DNA from: Balneolales bacterium
GTDB taxonomy: Bacteria; Bacteroidota; Rhodothermia; Balneolales; Natronogracilivirgulaceae
Direction: 5' to 3'
DNA: 10,620 nucleotides
Assembly: GCA_007127695.1 (NCBI GenBank)
Contig: SKYW01000003.1
Span: 1-10,620, forward strand
Position numbers and translations under genes: made by a program. Below, piece after piece: positions 1 to 7,037 of this stretch (positions within the stretch are counted from its first letter, which is position 1; the number at the start of each line of letters is the position of its first letter). A model generated the notes under the pieces. That model did not search any database, was not told the origin of the DNA, and saw only the letters and a list, made by a program, of their open reading frames with translations.

Positions 1-2
1 GA

Positions 3-272
3 TCCGGACGCATGGCGCGCTTCCATGTCTCCCGGGAGACGCTGCACCGCGAACTGCGCCAGGCCGTGCGCATCGCAGGGATCACAAAACGGGTATCCAG
101 CCACACCCTCCGACACTCATTCGCCACCCACCTGCTCCAGGCCGGCTACGACATCCGCACCGTGCAGGAACTTTTGGGCCATAGCGACGTCAAAACCACC
201 ATGATCTATACGCACGTCCTGAAAACAGGCGGACATGCGGTGAAAAGTCCGCTGGATACGTCCCTGATATAG
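3..272 (+). CDS. intI: Integron-type tyrosine recombinase, C-terminal part (5' end outside window)
   Basis: The frame is open to the left edge, so the first in-window ATG at 12 is internal and the gene is cut by the window. The visible ~90 residues are the end of a tyrosine recombinase catalytic domain. The [10 protein letters not shown] block supplies the HxxR box, LLGHSDV the second histidine, and MIYTHVL the nucleophilic tyrosine. The run [16 protein letters not shown] and the ending HVLKTGG..VKSPLD are characteristic of integron integrases rather than XerC/XerD. IntI enzymes recombine attI with cassette attC sites. In the usual arrangement attI and the cassettes lie beyond the 5' end of intI, here to the left and out of view. 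I found no GTTRRRY or RYYYAAC core in the 170 bases after the stop, so nothing shows attI on this side. The IntI-specific insert would be upstream and cannot be checked here. Confidence 0.85.
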   Translation, partial: SGRMARFHVSRETLHRELRQAVRIAGITKRVSSHTLRHSFATHLLQAGYDIRTVQELLGHSDVKTTMIYTHVLKTGGHAVKSPLDTSLI

Positions 273-439
273 ATCGATACGTTGAGAAAATGCAGCTTGC
301 TATGCGTAATGATGGAAGCAGATGTACATTTGAGTGATAATATCCGGACAAGCGCGTGCAGAATTCTTTTTCTATAAATCAGCTTCTTAATTGGTCACAT
401 TTCAATCACATCGCACGCGTTTTCAAATGCCACTCACTC
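273..439. other. Spacer between integrase and tandem repeat array
   Basis: No gene is supported here. The stretch has a short direct repeat, TCACAT at 395-400 and 406-411. I see no convincing terminator hairpin after the integrase stop and no integron recombination core site. Together with the repeat array it makes up the ~300-base gene-free gap between the integrase and the DUF1648 gene. Confidence 0.5.
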
Positions 440-574
440 GCTTTTGTACTGTCTGCCAGCTGCTTTTGTACTGTCTGCCAGCTGCTTTGGTACTGCCTGA
501 CAGCCGCTTTTGTACTGCCTGACAGCCGCTTTTGTACTGCTGTCTGCCTGCCGCTTTCGTACTGACAGTCAACC
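440..574. repeat. 22-bp tandem repeat array, six units
   Basis: Six head-to-tail units each begin GCTTT..GTACTG. Units 1 (440-461) and 2 (462-483) are identical. Unit 3 (484-505) and unit 4 (506-527) end in CTGCCTGACAGCC instead of CTGTCTGCCAGCT. Unit 5 (528-552) is 25 bp long, and unit 6 (553-574) is the most diverged. The 22-bp period shifts reading frame at each unit, so this is not a coding repeat. Each unit holds a short quasi-palindrome of the form CTGYCTGMCAG, and unit 6 has the perfect dyad ACTGACAGT at 561-569. There are no unique spacers, so it is not a CRISPR array. The last unit covers the stop codon of the minus-strand gene that follows, so the array lies in that gene's 3' untranslated region. 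Function unknown. Confidence 0.9.
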
Positions 575-1141
575 GTTTTTCAACGCTTTGTAAATGTAAG
601 AACCGACCGAGGCAAATATGGCGGCTAACATCAGCAGTAGCGGCCAGGTCGGGATGGCATCCAGTTCGCCGAATGTTATCTGGATACTCATGTAATTAAG
701 GAAAGCAAACAGCATGATAACTAGCGTGCTGATCATCCGCAGCAACCGCTGCGCATATCGGTATTGCCGATAAATGTTGTCAGTTGTTAGCTTGACGGGA
801 TAGTTGAAAACATGGGGATAATTGGCCAGCCACATCATACCCCCATACAGCAGGATACCAATGGCCGGGAGCAGCCAGATCATCCGTCTGTGACCATAAC
901 CGTCGGGGATACCGTCGAACCCGTAATGGATCGGAATGGTTTCGGGCAGCGAGTAGTACAAAATGACCGGCAGGCCAAAAAGTATCAGCAACGCACCGTA
1001 GCCCACCAGTTCGATTGCCTTATCAACTGATTCTTTCGGTACATCCAGATGGGGCTGTGTCATACGGGAGTGACCATTACGAGACTGTTCCGCCGCCGAT
1101 TGTTCTCGTCCGGATTGCCTTTTATTTCGCTTTGAAGCCAT
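569..1141 (-). CDS. DUF1648 domain membrane protein
   Basis: A 190-residue protein with four predicted membrane helices at about residues 45-63, 88-106, 136-155 and 166-184. Between helices 1 and 2 (residues 65-83) it carries LPETIPIHYGFDGIPDGYG, the signature of DUF1648, a domain also found in SdpI-like immunity proteins. DUF1648 proteins are otherwise poorly characterised, and no neighbour (such as an SdpR-like repressor) suggests an SdpI role here. The first ~38 residues are hydrophilic and rich in basic residues. No Shine-Dalgarno sequence is visible before the ATG at 1141. An alternative ATG at 1063 (residue 27) would remove most of the basic extension and also lacks one, so the start is uncertain. 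The stop codon sits inside the last unit of the 22-bp tandem array. A membrane location is well supported; the molecular function is not. Confidence 0.8.
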   Translation of the reverse strand: MASKRNKRQSGREQSAAEQSRNGHSRMTQPHLDVPKESVDKAIELVGYGALLILFGLPVILYYSLPETIPIHYGFDGIPDGYGHRRMIWLLPAIGILLYGGMMWLANYPHVFNYPVKLTTDNIYRQYRYAQRLLRMISTLVIMLFAFLNYMSIQITFGELDAIPTWPLLLMLAAIFASVGSYIYKALKNG

Positions 1142-1486
1142 TTCTGTTAACTTTTATTTTCTTTGCTGCATCCTCCGCCGGACATTTTTTCAACTCTTTA
1201 TACATTCTCTGCACTTCTGATCGTCGAGATCGAATTTCCCGCATACCCCGGCACTGAAAAGATAGGTATTCGGGACAAAATATGAATTATACGAAAGCTT
1301 CTGAAAAAAAGCGTCGCGCCGGGGTTTCGTCCCATTGCAAATGGGGCAAGCATCAATGTTATTTTACGGATTTATAGCTATCTTTCGACCGTAATCCACT
1401 GATGATGTGCCCTAATATCGTGAATCACACTGGTCGTCAAAGCCCCATCACACATAGTACTGTAACCCTAAACATTTGAATCAAGC
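1142..1486. promoter_or_regulatory. Divergent intergenic region between DUF1648 gene and glnS
   Basis: About 345 bases without a supported gene must hold the promoters of both divergent genes. Visible structure includes a perfect 6-bp stem with 3-base loop, CCCATT-GCA-AATGGG at 1331-1345, and a perfect 9-bp dyad GTGAATCAC at 1420-1428. Neither is followed by a T tract, so they look more like protein-binding dyads than terminators. AACATTTG at 1471-1478 resembles the Bacteroidota -7 box TAnnTTTG with two mismatch-prone positions, but it is only 8 bases from the glnS ATG and has no TTTG partner upstream. I cannot assign a promoter with confidence. Confidence 0.4.
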
Positions 1487-3175
1487 ATGTCTGACACCTC
1501 GCCTTCTGAAGAACGAACATCGAAAAACTTTATCGAAGAAATCATCGAAAAGGATCTGCAGGAGGGAAGGCACAATACAGTGCTCACCCGGTTTCCACCG
1601 GAACCAAACGGTTATCTGCATATCGGACATGCCAAGTCGATCACACTGAATTTCGGTCTGGCCCAAAAGTACGGTGGCGAAACGAATCTGCGCTTCGATG
1701 ACACCAACCCGGTCACTGAGACGGTCGAATTTGTCGAAAATATCAAGCATGATGTAAAGTGGCTGGGATTTGAATGGGCCCGCGAACTGTACGCCAGTGA
1801 CTATTTCGAGCAGCTTTACGAGTGTGCCATCCAACTGATCCGCGACAGTCTGGCCTATGTCGATGACTCCACTTCCGAGGAGATCGCGGCCACGAAGGGT
1901 ACCCCCACACGTCCGGGCACCGACAGCCCGTACCGCTCCCGCACTCCCGAAGAGAATGAGGACCTGTTCCGGCGGATGCGCGAGGGGGAATTTCCCGAGG
2001 GAACGCGCACTCTGCGAGCCAGGATCGACATGAGTTCCTCGAACATGCTCATGCGCGACCCGGTCCTCTACCGGATCAAACATGCCCCGCACCACCGTAC
2101 GGGCGACAAATGGTGCATCTATCCGACCTACGATATGGCGCACGGACAGAGCGATGCCATCGAAAAGATCACCCACTCCATCTGCACGCTTGAGTTCATG
2201 CCGCACCGTGAGCTCTACGACTGGTTGATCGAAAAGCTGGACCTGTTCCCGTCCCGCCAGTATGAATTTGCACGCCTCAACATGTCCTACACCATCATGA
2301 GCAAGCGCCGGCTACTGCGGCTGGTGGAGGAGAACCATGTGGATGGATGGGATGATCCGCGCATGCCGACCATTTCCGGACTGCGCCGCCGGGGCTACAC
2401 GCCGGAAGCGATACGCGATTTCTGCGGACGTATCGGCGTGGCCAAGCGCGACAATATCATCGATATGTCACTGCTCGAATTCTGCGCCCGCGAACACCTC
2501 AACAAGATCTCGTTGCGCCGCATGGTGGTGTTCGATCCGGTGAAACTGGTGATCACAAACTGGCCGGAAGGGCAGTTCGAAGAGCTGGAAAGCGAAAACA
2601 ATCCGGAGGATGCATCCACCGGTACCCGAAAAATCCCGTTTGGACGAGAACTGTATATCGAACGGCAGGATTTCATGGAGGATGCGCCCAAAAAATTCTT
2701 CCGACTGGGTCCCGGACGAAGCGTTCGTCTGAAAAGCGCCTTTATAATCACCTGCGACGACTTTTTTAAGGATGATAACGGTCGGTTGACCGAGATCCAT
2801 TGCCGGTATCACCCCGACAGCAAAAGTGGAAGTGATACCTCCGGCATCAAGGCCAAGGGTACACTGCACTGGGTGAGCATCCCGCATGCGCACAAAATCG
2901 AGCTTCGTGAGTACGACCGGCTCTTCAAGGTCGAGAATCCCGCCGATCAGGCGAAGCAGGAGGAAAAGGATTTCACAGATTACATCAACTTAGAGAGTCT
3001 GCGAGTCATCGATGACGCGTGGGCAGAGCCCGCCGTTGCCGGGGATCCGTCCGACCAGTACTTCCAGTTTATGCGCAAGGGGTATTACTTCCCGGACAAG
3101 CTCTCCACTTTGGAAAAACAGGTGTTCAACAGAACCGTGACCCTCAGGGATAACTGGGCAAGGAAAAACAAATGA
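1487..3175 (+). CDS. glnS: Glutaminyl-tRNA synthetase
   Basis: A 562-residue class I aminoacyl-tRNA synthetase that charges tRNA-Gln with glutamine in the cytoplasm, close to the ~553 residues of the E. coli enzyme. The N-terminal Rossmann catalytic domain has RFPPEPNGYLHIGH with HIGH at residues 45-48, and RFDDTNP shortly after. The KMSKS-equivalent loop is MSKR at 271-274, followed by WDDPRMPTISGLRRRG. The block CIYPTYDMAHGQSDAIE separates it from glutamyl-tRNA synthetases. The C-terminal part, from about residue 340, is the two-barrel anticodon-binding region. The ending FNRTVTLRDNWA matches the normal end of the family, so the stop at 3173-3175 is the real one. No Shine-Dalgarno sequence is seen before the ATG, but the N-terminal sequence fits the family. 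Bacterial GlnRS is known to derive from eukaryotes by transfer. The last ~45 bp are repeated just downstream. Confidence 0.97.
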   Translation: MSDTSPSEERTSKNFIEEIIEKDLQEGRHNTVLTRFPPEPNGYLHIGHAKSITLNFGLAQKYGGETNLRFDDTNPVTETVEFVENIKHDVKWLGFEWARELYASDYFEQLYECAIQLIRDSLAYVDDSTSEEIAATKGTPTRPGTDSPYRSRTPEENEDLFRRMREGEFPEGTRTLRARIDMSSSNMLMRDPVLYRIKHAPHHRTGDKWCIYPTYDMAHGQSDAIEKITHSICTLEFMPHRELYDWLIEKLDLFPSRQYEFARLNMSYTIMSKRRLLRLVEENHVDGWDDPRMPTISGLRRRGYTPEAIRDFCGRIGVAKRDNIIDMSLLEFCAREHLNKISLRRMVVFDPVKLVITNWPEGQFEELESENNPEDASTGTRKIPFGRELYIERQDFMEDAPKKFFRLGPGRSVRLKSAFIITCDDFFKDDNGRLTEIHCRYHPDSKSGSDTSGIKAKGTLHWVSIPHAHKIELREYDRLFKVENPADQAKQEEKDFTDYINLESLRVIDDAWAEPAVAGDPSDQYFQFMRKGYYFPDKLSTLEKQVFNRTVTLRDNWARKNK

Positions 3176-3235
3176 TGCCGGTCGGTAACGCCCTCAGCGA
3201 TATGTGGGCAAGGAGAAACAAATGATGCAGGACGG
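3141..3235. repeat. Diverged 50-bp-period duplication of the glnS 3' end
   Basis: Bases 3141-3185 (the last glnS codons, its stop and 10 bases beyond) are repeated at 3191-3235, with 39 of 45 positions identical and 5 bases between. The shared parts include CCCTCAG, TGGGCAAGGA and AAACAAATGATGC. In the second copy the frame matching glnS reads NALSDMWARRNK then stop, against VTLRDNWARKNK then stop in glnS. That frame opens with an ATGATG that overlaps the glnS stop, giving a 17-codon reading frame at 3172-3225. All codon changes between the copies are non-synonymous, which suggests decay rather than a maintained peptide. Similarity does not extend upstream of about 3139. Confidence 0.88.
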
Positions 3236-3294
3236 ATGATACCTTCACCCGGCCCGGATTCAGCCATTGCGGGATGGACCAGCCCGCCACCGCA

Positions 3295-4497
3295 TCACTT
3301 CGTTGCCAAAAGCACCGCCGTAATGACCTCGTCGTGCCGCTTGTTGATGGCATCAATGACGGCGTCATCCGGACGCACATCCAGCTGAATGGTGCAGCAG
3401 GCGGTCAGTTTTCCGTCGAATATCACGTTTTCCATCTCCTGGGCGTTGATGCCGGCGGTTTTCAGCTCGGCCAGCACGTTCGCCAGCACGCCGGGCTTGT
3501 CGTAGTGACGCACGATCAGCTGCCAGGGCACGTCGTTTTGGCGGCAACGGTTCAGCCAGTTGCGCACATAGCCCTCCTGGATGTAACCCCGGACAATATC
3601 GACGGCATCCATCGCCACGGCAACCTGCGCCTGTTGCGTGCTGGCACCGATATGATGCGTGATATACACATTGTCGAGCTCCTGAAACCGGCTTTTAACC
3701 TCGCCCTTTTTCTGCTCCGGCTCCTCGCTGAAGACATCAAGTCCGGCCTTGATCCGCCCGGACTTCAACTCCTTGTAGAGGGCTTCCTCGTCCACTACCT
3801 CGGCCCGTGCCGTGTTGATGAAAAAGGCGCCGTCCTTGAGTTTCGAGAGCACATCGGCCGAGATTATGCCGCGCGTCTCCGGCTTGAGTGCCAGATGCAC
3901 GCTCAGGATATCACATTTGGAGGCAACTTCTTCCACGCTGCCGGCATATTCCACCTCCATCAGTTCTGCTTTTTCCGGCGTGAGCGATCGCGACCAGGCC
4001 ACCACAGGCATCCCGAAGGCTTGTGCCCGTCGAATTACATGCTGTCCGATCTGACCAATGCCAATCACTCCAAGCGTTTTGCCGAACAATCCATCGGCCT
4101 TGCCGTAACCGGCCTTGTTCCACACCCCCTCGCGGAAATCCGAAACGTTGTCGGGTATGAACCGGTCCAGTGACAGGATCAGTCCCATGGCCAGCTCCGC
4201 CACGGCAATCGAGTTTTGTCCCGGGCAGTTGGCGACGAAAATCCCGTGTTTACTGGCCGCTTCCTGGTCAATGTTGTTCACACCGGCCCCGGCACGGATG
4301 ATCAGCGTCAGATTGGGACTGTTTTTTATGCACTGCTCGGTCACCACCGTTGAGCGCACAACCAGCACCATCGCATCCCCGATGCCCTTATCAAGGTCAG
4401 CGGCCGTGGCGCCGGGCTCGTTCCTGACCGTGCAACCTATCTTGTTCAATTCTTCTAACGCCTTTTGCGGCAACTTGTCAGCCAAATAGACGACCAT
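3295..4497 (-). CDS. serA: D-3-phosphoglycerate dehydrogenase (SerA-type, ACT domain)
   Basis: A 400-residue D-2-hydroxyacid dehydrogenase with a C-terminal ACT domain, most likely catalysing the first step of serine synthesis (3-phosphoglycerate to 3-phosphohydroxypyruvate). The dinucleotide fold shows GIGQIG at 146-151. The catalytic set is R231 in NTARAEVVDE, E259 in the LDVFSEEP motif and H282 in THHIGAST. GAGVNNID (70-77) matches the SerA substrate-side motif. The ACT domain covers about residues 327-398 (WQLIVRHYDKPGVLANVL), which in this family often binds serine for feedback control. The residues after the second strand read AWSRS (167-171) rather than the usual Asp-containing turn, so the coenzyme may not be NAD. 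A GGAGG at 4503-4507 lies 5 bases from the ATG and supports the start. It is convergent with glnS. Another 2-hydroxyacid dehydrogenase role cannot be excluded. Confidence 0.88.
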   Translation of the reverse strand: MVVYLADKLPQKALEELNKIGCTVRNEPGATAADLDKGIGDAMVLVVRSTVVTEQCIKNSPNLTLIIRAGAGVNNIDQEAASKHGIFVANCPGQNSIAVAELAMGLILSLDRFIPDNVSDFREGVWNKAGYGKADGLFGKTLGVIGIGQIGQHVIRRAQAFGMPVVAWSRSLTPEKAELMEVEYAGSVEEVASKCDILSVHLALKPETRGIISADVLSKLKDGAFFINTARAEVVDEEALYKELKSGRIKAGLDVFSEEPEQKKGEVKSRFQELDNVYITHHIGASTQQAQVAVAMDAVDIVRGYIQEGYVRNWLNRCRQNDVPWQLIVRHYDKPGVLANVLAELKTAGINAQEMENVIFDGKLTACCTIQLDVRPDDAVIDAINKRHDEVITAVLLATK

Positions 4498-4677
4498 GTC
4501 AACCTCCGAATTTGATGATCTGTGAAGTTAAAATAATATATTAAAAGTGCTTCCACCGAACATATTATGACCTTTGGAGGCCGAAATCAAATGCGGCTTG
4601 AGGCCATTTCCTTCTGCCATGTGGAATCACCGGTTATTCATGGTAGAGACCGCTGATGATAAAAAACAGACAAGTAA

Positions 4678-5070
4678 ACCGGTGTCAAATTACAGGGAGA
4701 GAGTTGGTTTTTTGATGCTGCGATCTTCCAGCGCCGAGGCGTCAATATGATCGACTGGATCCGCCGTCCAGATGAAGACCTGTGGCGTAGCACGAACCTG
4801 ATCAGCGTGAACCTTACCGGATTTGAAGCTGGAATTGCGCTCGTCCTGCACCAGTGGTCTCAAGCATCCTTCTCAGCACACTATACCTATCTCCACGCAT
4901 CCAAACAAAGCGGCGGGTTCCTGTCAAACTATGCCCTTGATCACCTTTCCCATAAATTCGATGTTACCCTGGCTTTCCCGTTGCGACTGCAACTGCCCTT
5001 GTTGCGCCAGGGAGGTATGCGGACCAACCTGACCTGGCAAGACCGCGCTGGCATGGAGCTGCAATTCTAG
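4678..5070 (+). pseudogene. C-terminal relic of a TonB-dependent outer-membrane receptor
   Basis: The frame is open from just after a TAA at 4675-4677 and encodes about 130 residues that look like the last strands of a TonB-dependent receptor barrel. Recognisable pieces are ESWFFDAAIFQRRGVNMIDW, the following WRSTNLISVNLTGFEAG, then YALDHLSHKFDVTLAF and LTWQDRAG. The protein ends in ELQF, with the terminal aromatic residue typical of outer-membrane barrels. Full receptors of this family are about 600-800 residues with a signal peptide and plug domain, all missing here. The in-frame ATG at 4747 falls in the middle of the conserved MIDW block, so it is not a true start. The homology-like sequence begins right at the upstream stop, and the ~180 bases before it show no receptor sequence in that frame. 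I read it as a 5'-deleted remnant. The calls rest on motif recall, not an alignment. Confidence 0.72.
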
Positions 5071-5212
5071 AATACGGCCGCAACGGCAGGAAGACATCGT
5101 ATTTCCGGTGAAGAACTGAAAAATTGATATTTTTTTGCCGAATACCAATGGATCAAAAAGCCGTATCATGTCCTGAGCACGCACCACATATTATATCCAA
5201 CAGATCATTCCG

Positions 5213-5953
5213 GTGAAAAAGAAAATCATCATTTGTGCGGCAAAAGACATCCATGCCGCCGATGTGCAAACAGAGCTAAGGGCACTGGCCGACCCCGAAC
5301 AGGCCCGGCACCTCATACGGTTTTTCAAAACAGGTCCGGGAGAATATGGGGAAGGGGACAGGTTCCTGGGGATCAGGGTTCCCGCGCAGCGAACTATTGC
5401 CAGGAAGTACTGGAATTTGTCGCTGGACGAAGTCGCCGTGCTGGTTCGGTCTGAATTCCATGAAGAACGCCTGAGCGGACTGCTCATACTCACGTACCGC
5501 TATCCCAAAGCGAGCACTGAGGAGAAGCAAGCCATCTATGAGTTTTACATCTCCCACATCCCGTGGATCAACAATTGGGATCTGGTGGATGTGACTGCGC
5601 CCAACATCATCGGTTCATGGCTCGAACAGCGATCCCGGAACATACTCTATGAGCTTGCAGAATCGGAGAACATCTGGAACCGCCGCATAGCCATCCTGTC
5701 CACACTTCATTTTATTCGTAAGGATGACTTTGAGGATACGGTCAAACTGGCGCAGATCCTGTTGCACGATACCCATCACCTGATCCACAAGGCCGTTGGA
5801 TGGATGCTCAGGGAAGCCGGCAAGCGCGACGAAGCGACGCTGGAATCATTTCTCGAGAAACACAGTCTCCAAATGCCGCGCACCATGCTTCGCTATGCCA
5901 TCGAACGTCTCCCGGATGCAAAACGCCGTCAATACCTTGATCGAGGAAAATGA
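5213..5953 (+). CDS. AlkD-family DNA alkylation repair protein
   Basis: A 246-residue all-helical protein of the AlkD/HEAT-repeat DNA glycosylase superfamily, which removes positively charged alkylated bases such as 3- and 7-alkylpurines. Family blocks are FFKTGPGEYGEGDRFLGIRVP (residues 37-57), NNWDLVD (120-126), WNRRIAIL (155-162) and HKAVGWMLREAGK (192-204). By position and motif, W122, D126 and W197 correspond to W109, the catalytic D113 and W187 of Bacillus cereus AlkD, so the active site looks intact. The start is GTG at 5213, with no in-frame ATG between it and the upstream stop at 5174-5176. A second GTG at 5264 (residue 18) would give an N-terminus nearer to the family's usual one and cannot be excluded. 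No Shine-Dalgarno sequence is seen. It follows the receptor relic by 142 bases and is convergent with the small gene to its right. Confidence 0.9.
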   Translation: MKKKIIICAAKDIHAADVQTELRALADPEQARHLIRFFKTGPGEYGEGDRFLGIRVPAQRTIARKYWNLSLDEVAVLVRSEFHEERLSGLLILTYRYPKASTEEKQAIYEFYISHIPWINNWDLVDVTAPNIIGSWLEQRSRNILYELAESENIWNRRIAILSTLHFIRKDDFEDTVKLAQILLHDTHHLIHKAVGWMLREAGKRDEATLESFLEKHSLQMPRTMLRYAIERLPDAKRRQYLDRGK

Positions 5954-5985
5954 ACCGCATATCCGCGGTGTGCTCCAGATAATCG

Positions 5986-6432
5986 TTATCGAGCTGCAAA
6001 TCCGATGCGGCTACCACTGACACCGGCCTCGTTTTGTAGCGCGGTAATCATGGTGCTGTAAGCCATCAATCGGATGTCCTTGACGGGGTGTTCTACAGAA
6101 AGGTCCCGCAACAAGTCGGCTACAATAAGCGGTACGGGATCGCTTGACTGGCGGAGATGGACACCAAGCTGAATGATGACCGGTCGCAGCACATCGGGAT
6201 CGCGGTCGGATCGTGTGGCATCATGCAGCTGACGTACCAGTTCACGAATCTCCGATGAAGAAAAGTCCGCCTCTCTGTATTCGGCATTCCAGATTATGGC
6301 TTCGGGTTGTTCCATTTGCTCCGTGATATTATTGCCTTCGGTCTGGATGAGATTCAGAATCGCAAATCCACCTGCCAGTACAATGATTGCAAAAAAGAAA
6401 AATAGTCGGTTTTTATTGATTGTGTTTTTCAT
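5986..6432 (-). CDS. Small membrane-anchored protein, unknown function
   Basis: A 148-residue protein I do not recognise. It begins MKNTINKNR, then has a single hydrophobic segment at about residues 10-29, consistent with an N-terminal membrane anchor or uncleaved signal. No lipobox cysteine is present, so it is not a lipoprotein. The rest, after an acidic linker, is predicted to be mostly helical: IRELVRQLHDATR, DVLRPVIIQLGVHLRQ, VPLIVADLLRDL and DIRLMAYSTMITALQ. This helical pattern is loosely like HEAT or ARM repeats, but I cannot assign a family. The ATG at 6432 is preferred over an in-frame TTG at 6450 because a GGAGG lies between them. Its stop is 32 bases from the convergent alkylation repair gene, and its promoter must lie in the AT-rich region to the right. 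Confidence 0.65.
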   Translation of the reverse strand: MKNTINKNRLFFFFAIIVLAGGFAILNLIQTEGNNITEQMEQPEAIIWNAEYREADFSSSEIRELVRQLHDATRSDRDPDVLRPVIIQLGVHLRQSSDPVPLIVADLLRDLSVEHPVKDIRLMAYSTMITALQNEAGVSGSRIGFAAR

Positions 6433-6443
6433 AGTATTTATAA

Positions 6444-6448
6444 CCTCC
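6444..6448 (-). promoter_or_regulatory. Ribosome binding site fixing the start of the small membrane protein
   Basis: On the minus strand GGAGG is followed by 11 bases and then ATG at 6432. The spacing is a little long but usable. The site overlaps the codons after the alternative TTG at 6450, which would have no Shine-Dalgarno sequence of its own, so it argues for the ATG. Confidence 0.6.
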
Positions 6449-7014
6449 AATGGTTATGTACAAACCGTGATATTTGATTTATATCGTCATAAAAGTGTCA
6501 CGATTTTAATTGTAATGAGATAAATTTCTACAGTACTTTTATCACTTCTTGACGTCATGAACAAATATAACCAATTTCCTGAATAGATAGTTCAAATATG
6601 CGTATCAGCGTTAAGGAGCAATGATTTCAATCCTGAACTAAAAGGGCTTTTCTCATCAAATAATGGGGCGTCATTTTTGATTATCTGTTATCAATATGTA
6701 AAATAAATATCAATGATAGCGCTTTTTAAACGCATGTGTAACGATAAATAAATAAAAATAAAAATAATACGTATAAATATATGGAAGTAATCTTGGAAGG
6801 GCTTTTAATAATGTATATTAAGACACAATAAATCGGATATCACAAATATAAGGGTGTTAATCGACGCAAGAATTAAGAAGAAAAATCATGGAACGATCGT
6901 ATTGACTTCCCAGATAACCGGCAAACGCTCAGGAATAAGTGGCATCTTAGGGCGCCAATCCGTTATTTTAGACGAAGAAAACATAAAGGAAACAAGCGAT
7001 GCATATACAAGCGG

Positions 7015-7037
7015 CCGACCGCGTCATCTGCGGACGG
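7015..7037 (+). other. GC-rich hairpin in the leader of the P5C dehydrogenase gene
   Basis: The arms CCGACCGC (7015-7022) and GCGGACGG (7030-7037) pair with one internal A-A mismatch, around a 7-base loop. It stands out in otherwise AT-rich DNA and lies 87 bases before the pruA ATG. No T tract follows, so an intrinsic terminator is unlikely. It could be part of a structured leader RNA or a protein site. I do not recognise a riboswitch family. Confidence 0.4.

Noticed and set aside
356..565. Open frame of 69 codons across the tandem repeats
   Set aside because: The frame moves through the 22-bp units in shifting phase, giving Cys/Leu-rich sequence of no recognisable kind. It is a by-product of the repeats.
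440..574. CRISPR array or integron attC site
   Set aside because: The units abut with no unique spacers, there are no cas genes, and I found no GTTRRRY or RYYYAAC core sites or long inverted arms as in attC.
3269..3287. Hairpin GCGGG / CCCGC between convergent glnS and serA as a shared terminator
   Set aside because: Only a 5-bp stem with a 9-base loop and no T tract on either strand.
3274..4173. 299-codon plus-strand frame opposite the SerA-type gene
   Set aside because: It is antisense to a complete, motif-rich dehydrogenase. Its sequence shows no family motifs and is a typical shadow in GC-biased coding DNA. Similar shadows occur opposite glnS (1481-2206) and opposite pruA (7236-8033 and 8106-8774).
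4567..4656. 29-codon frame before the receptor relic
   Set aside because: No Shine-Dalgarno sequence, no recognisable motif and a length expected by chance.
5119..5134. AAAAAT-TGAT-ATTTTT hairpin after the receptor relic
   Set aside because: An all A/T stem of 6 bp is too weak to call a terminator, despite the following T run.
5954..5969. Hairpin ACCGC / GCGGT directly after the AlkD-family stop
   Set aside because: A 5-bp stem without a following T tract. A position between convergent genes is suggestive but not enough for a terminator call.
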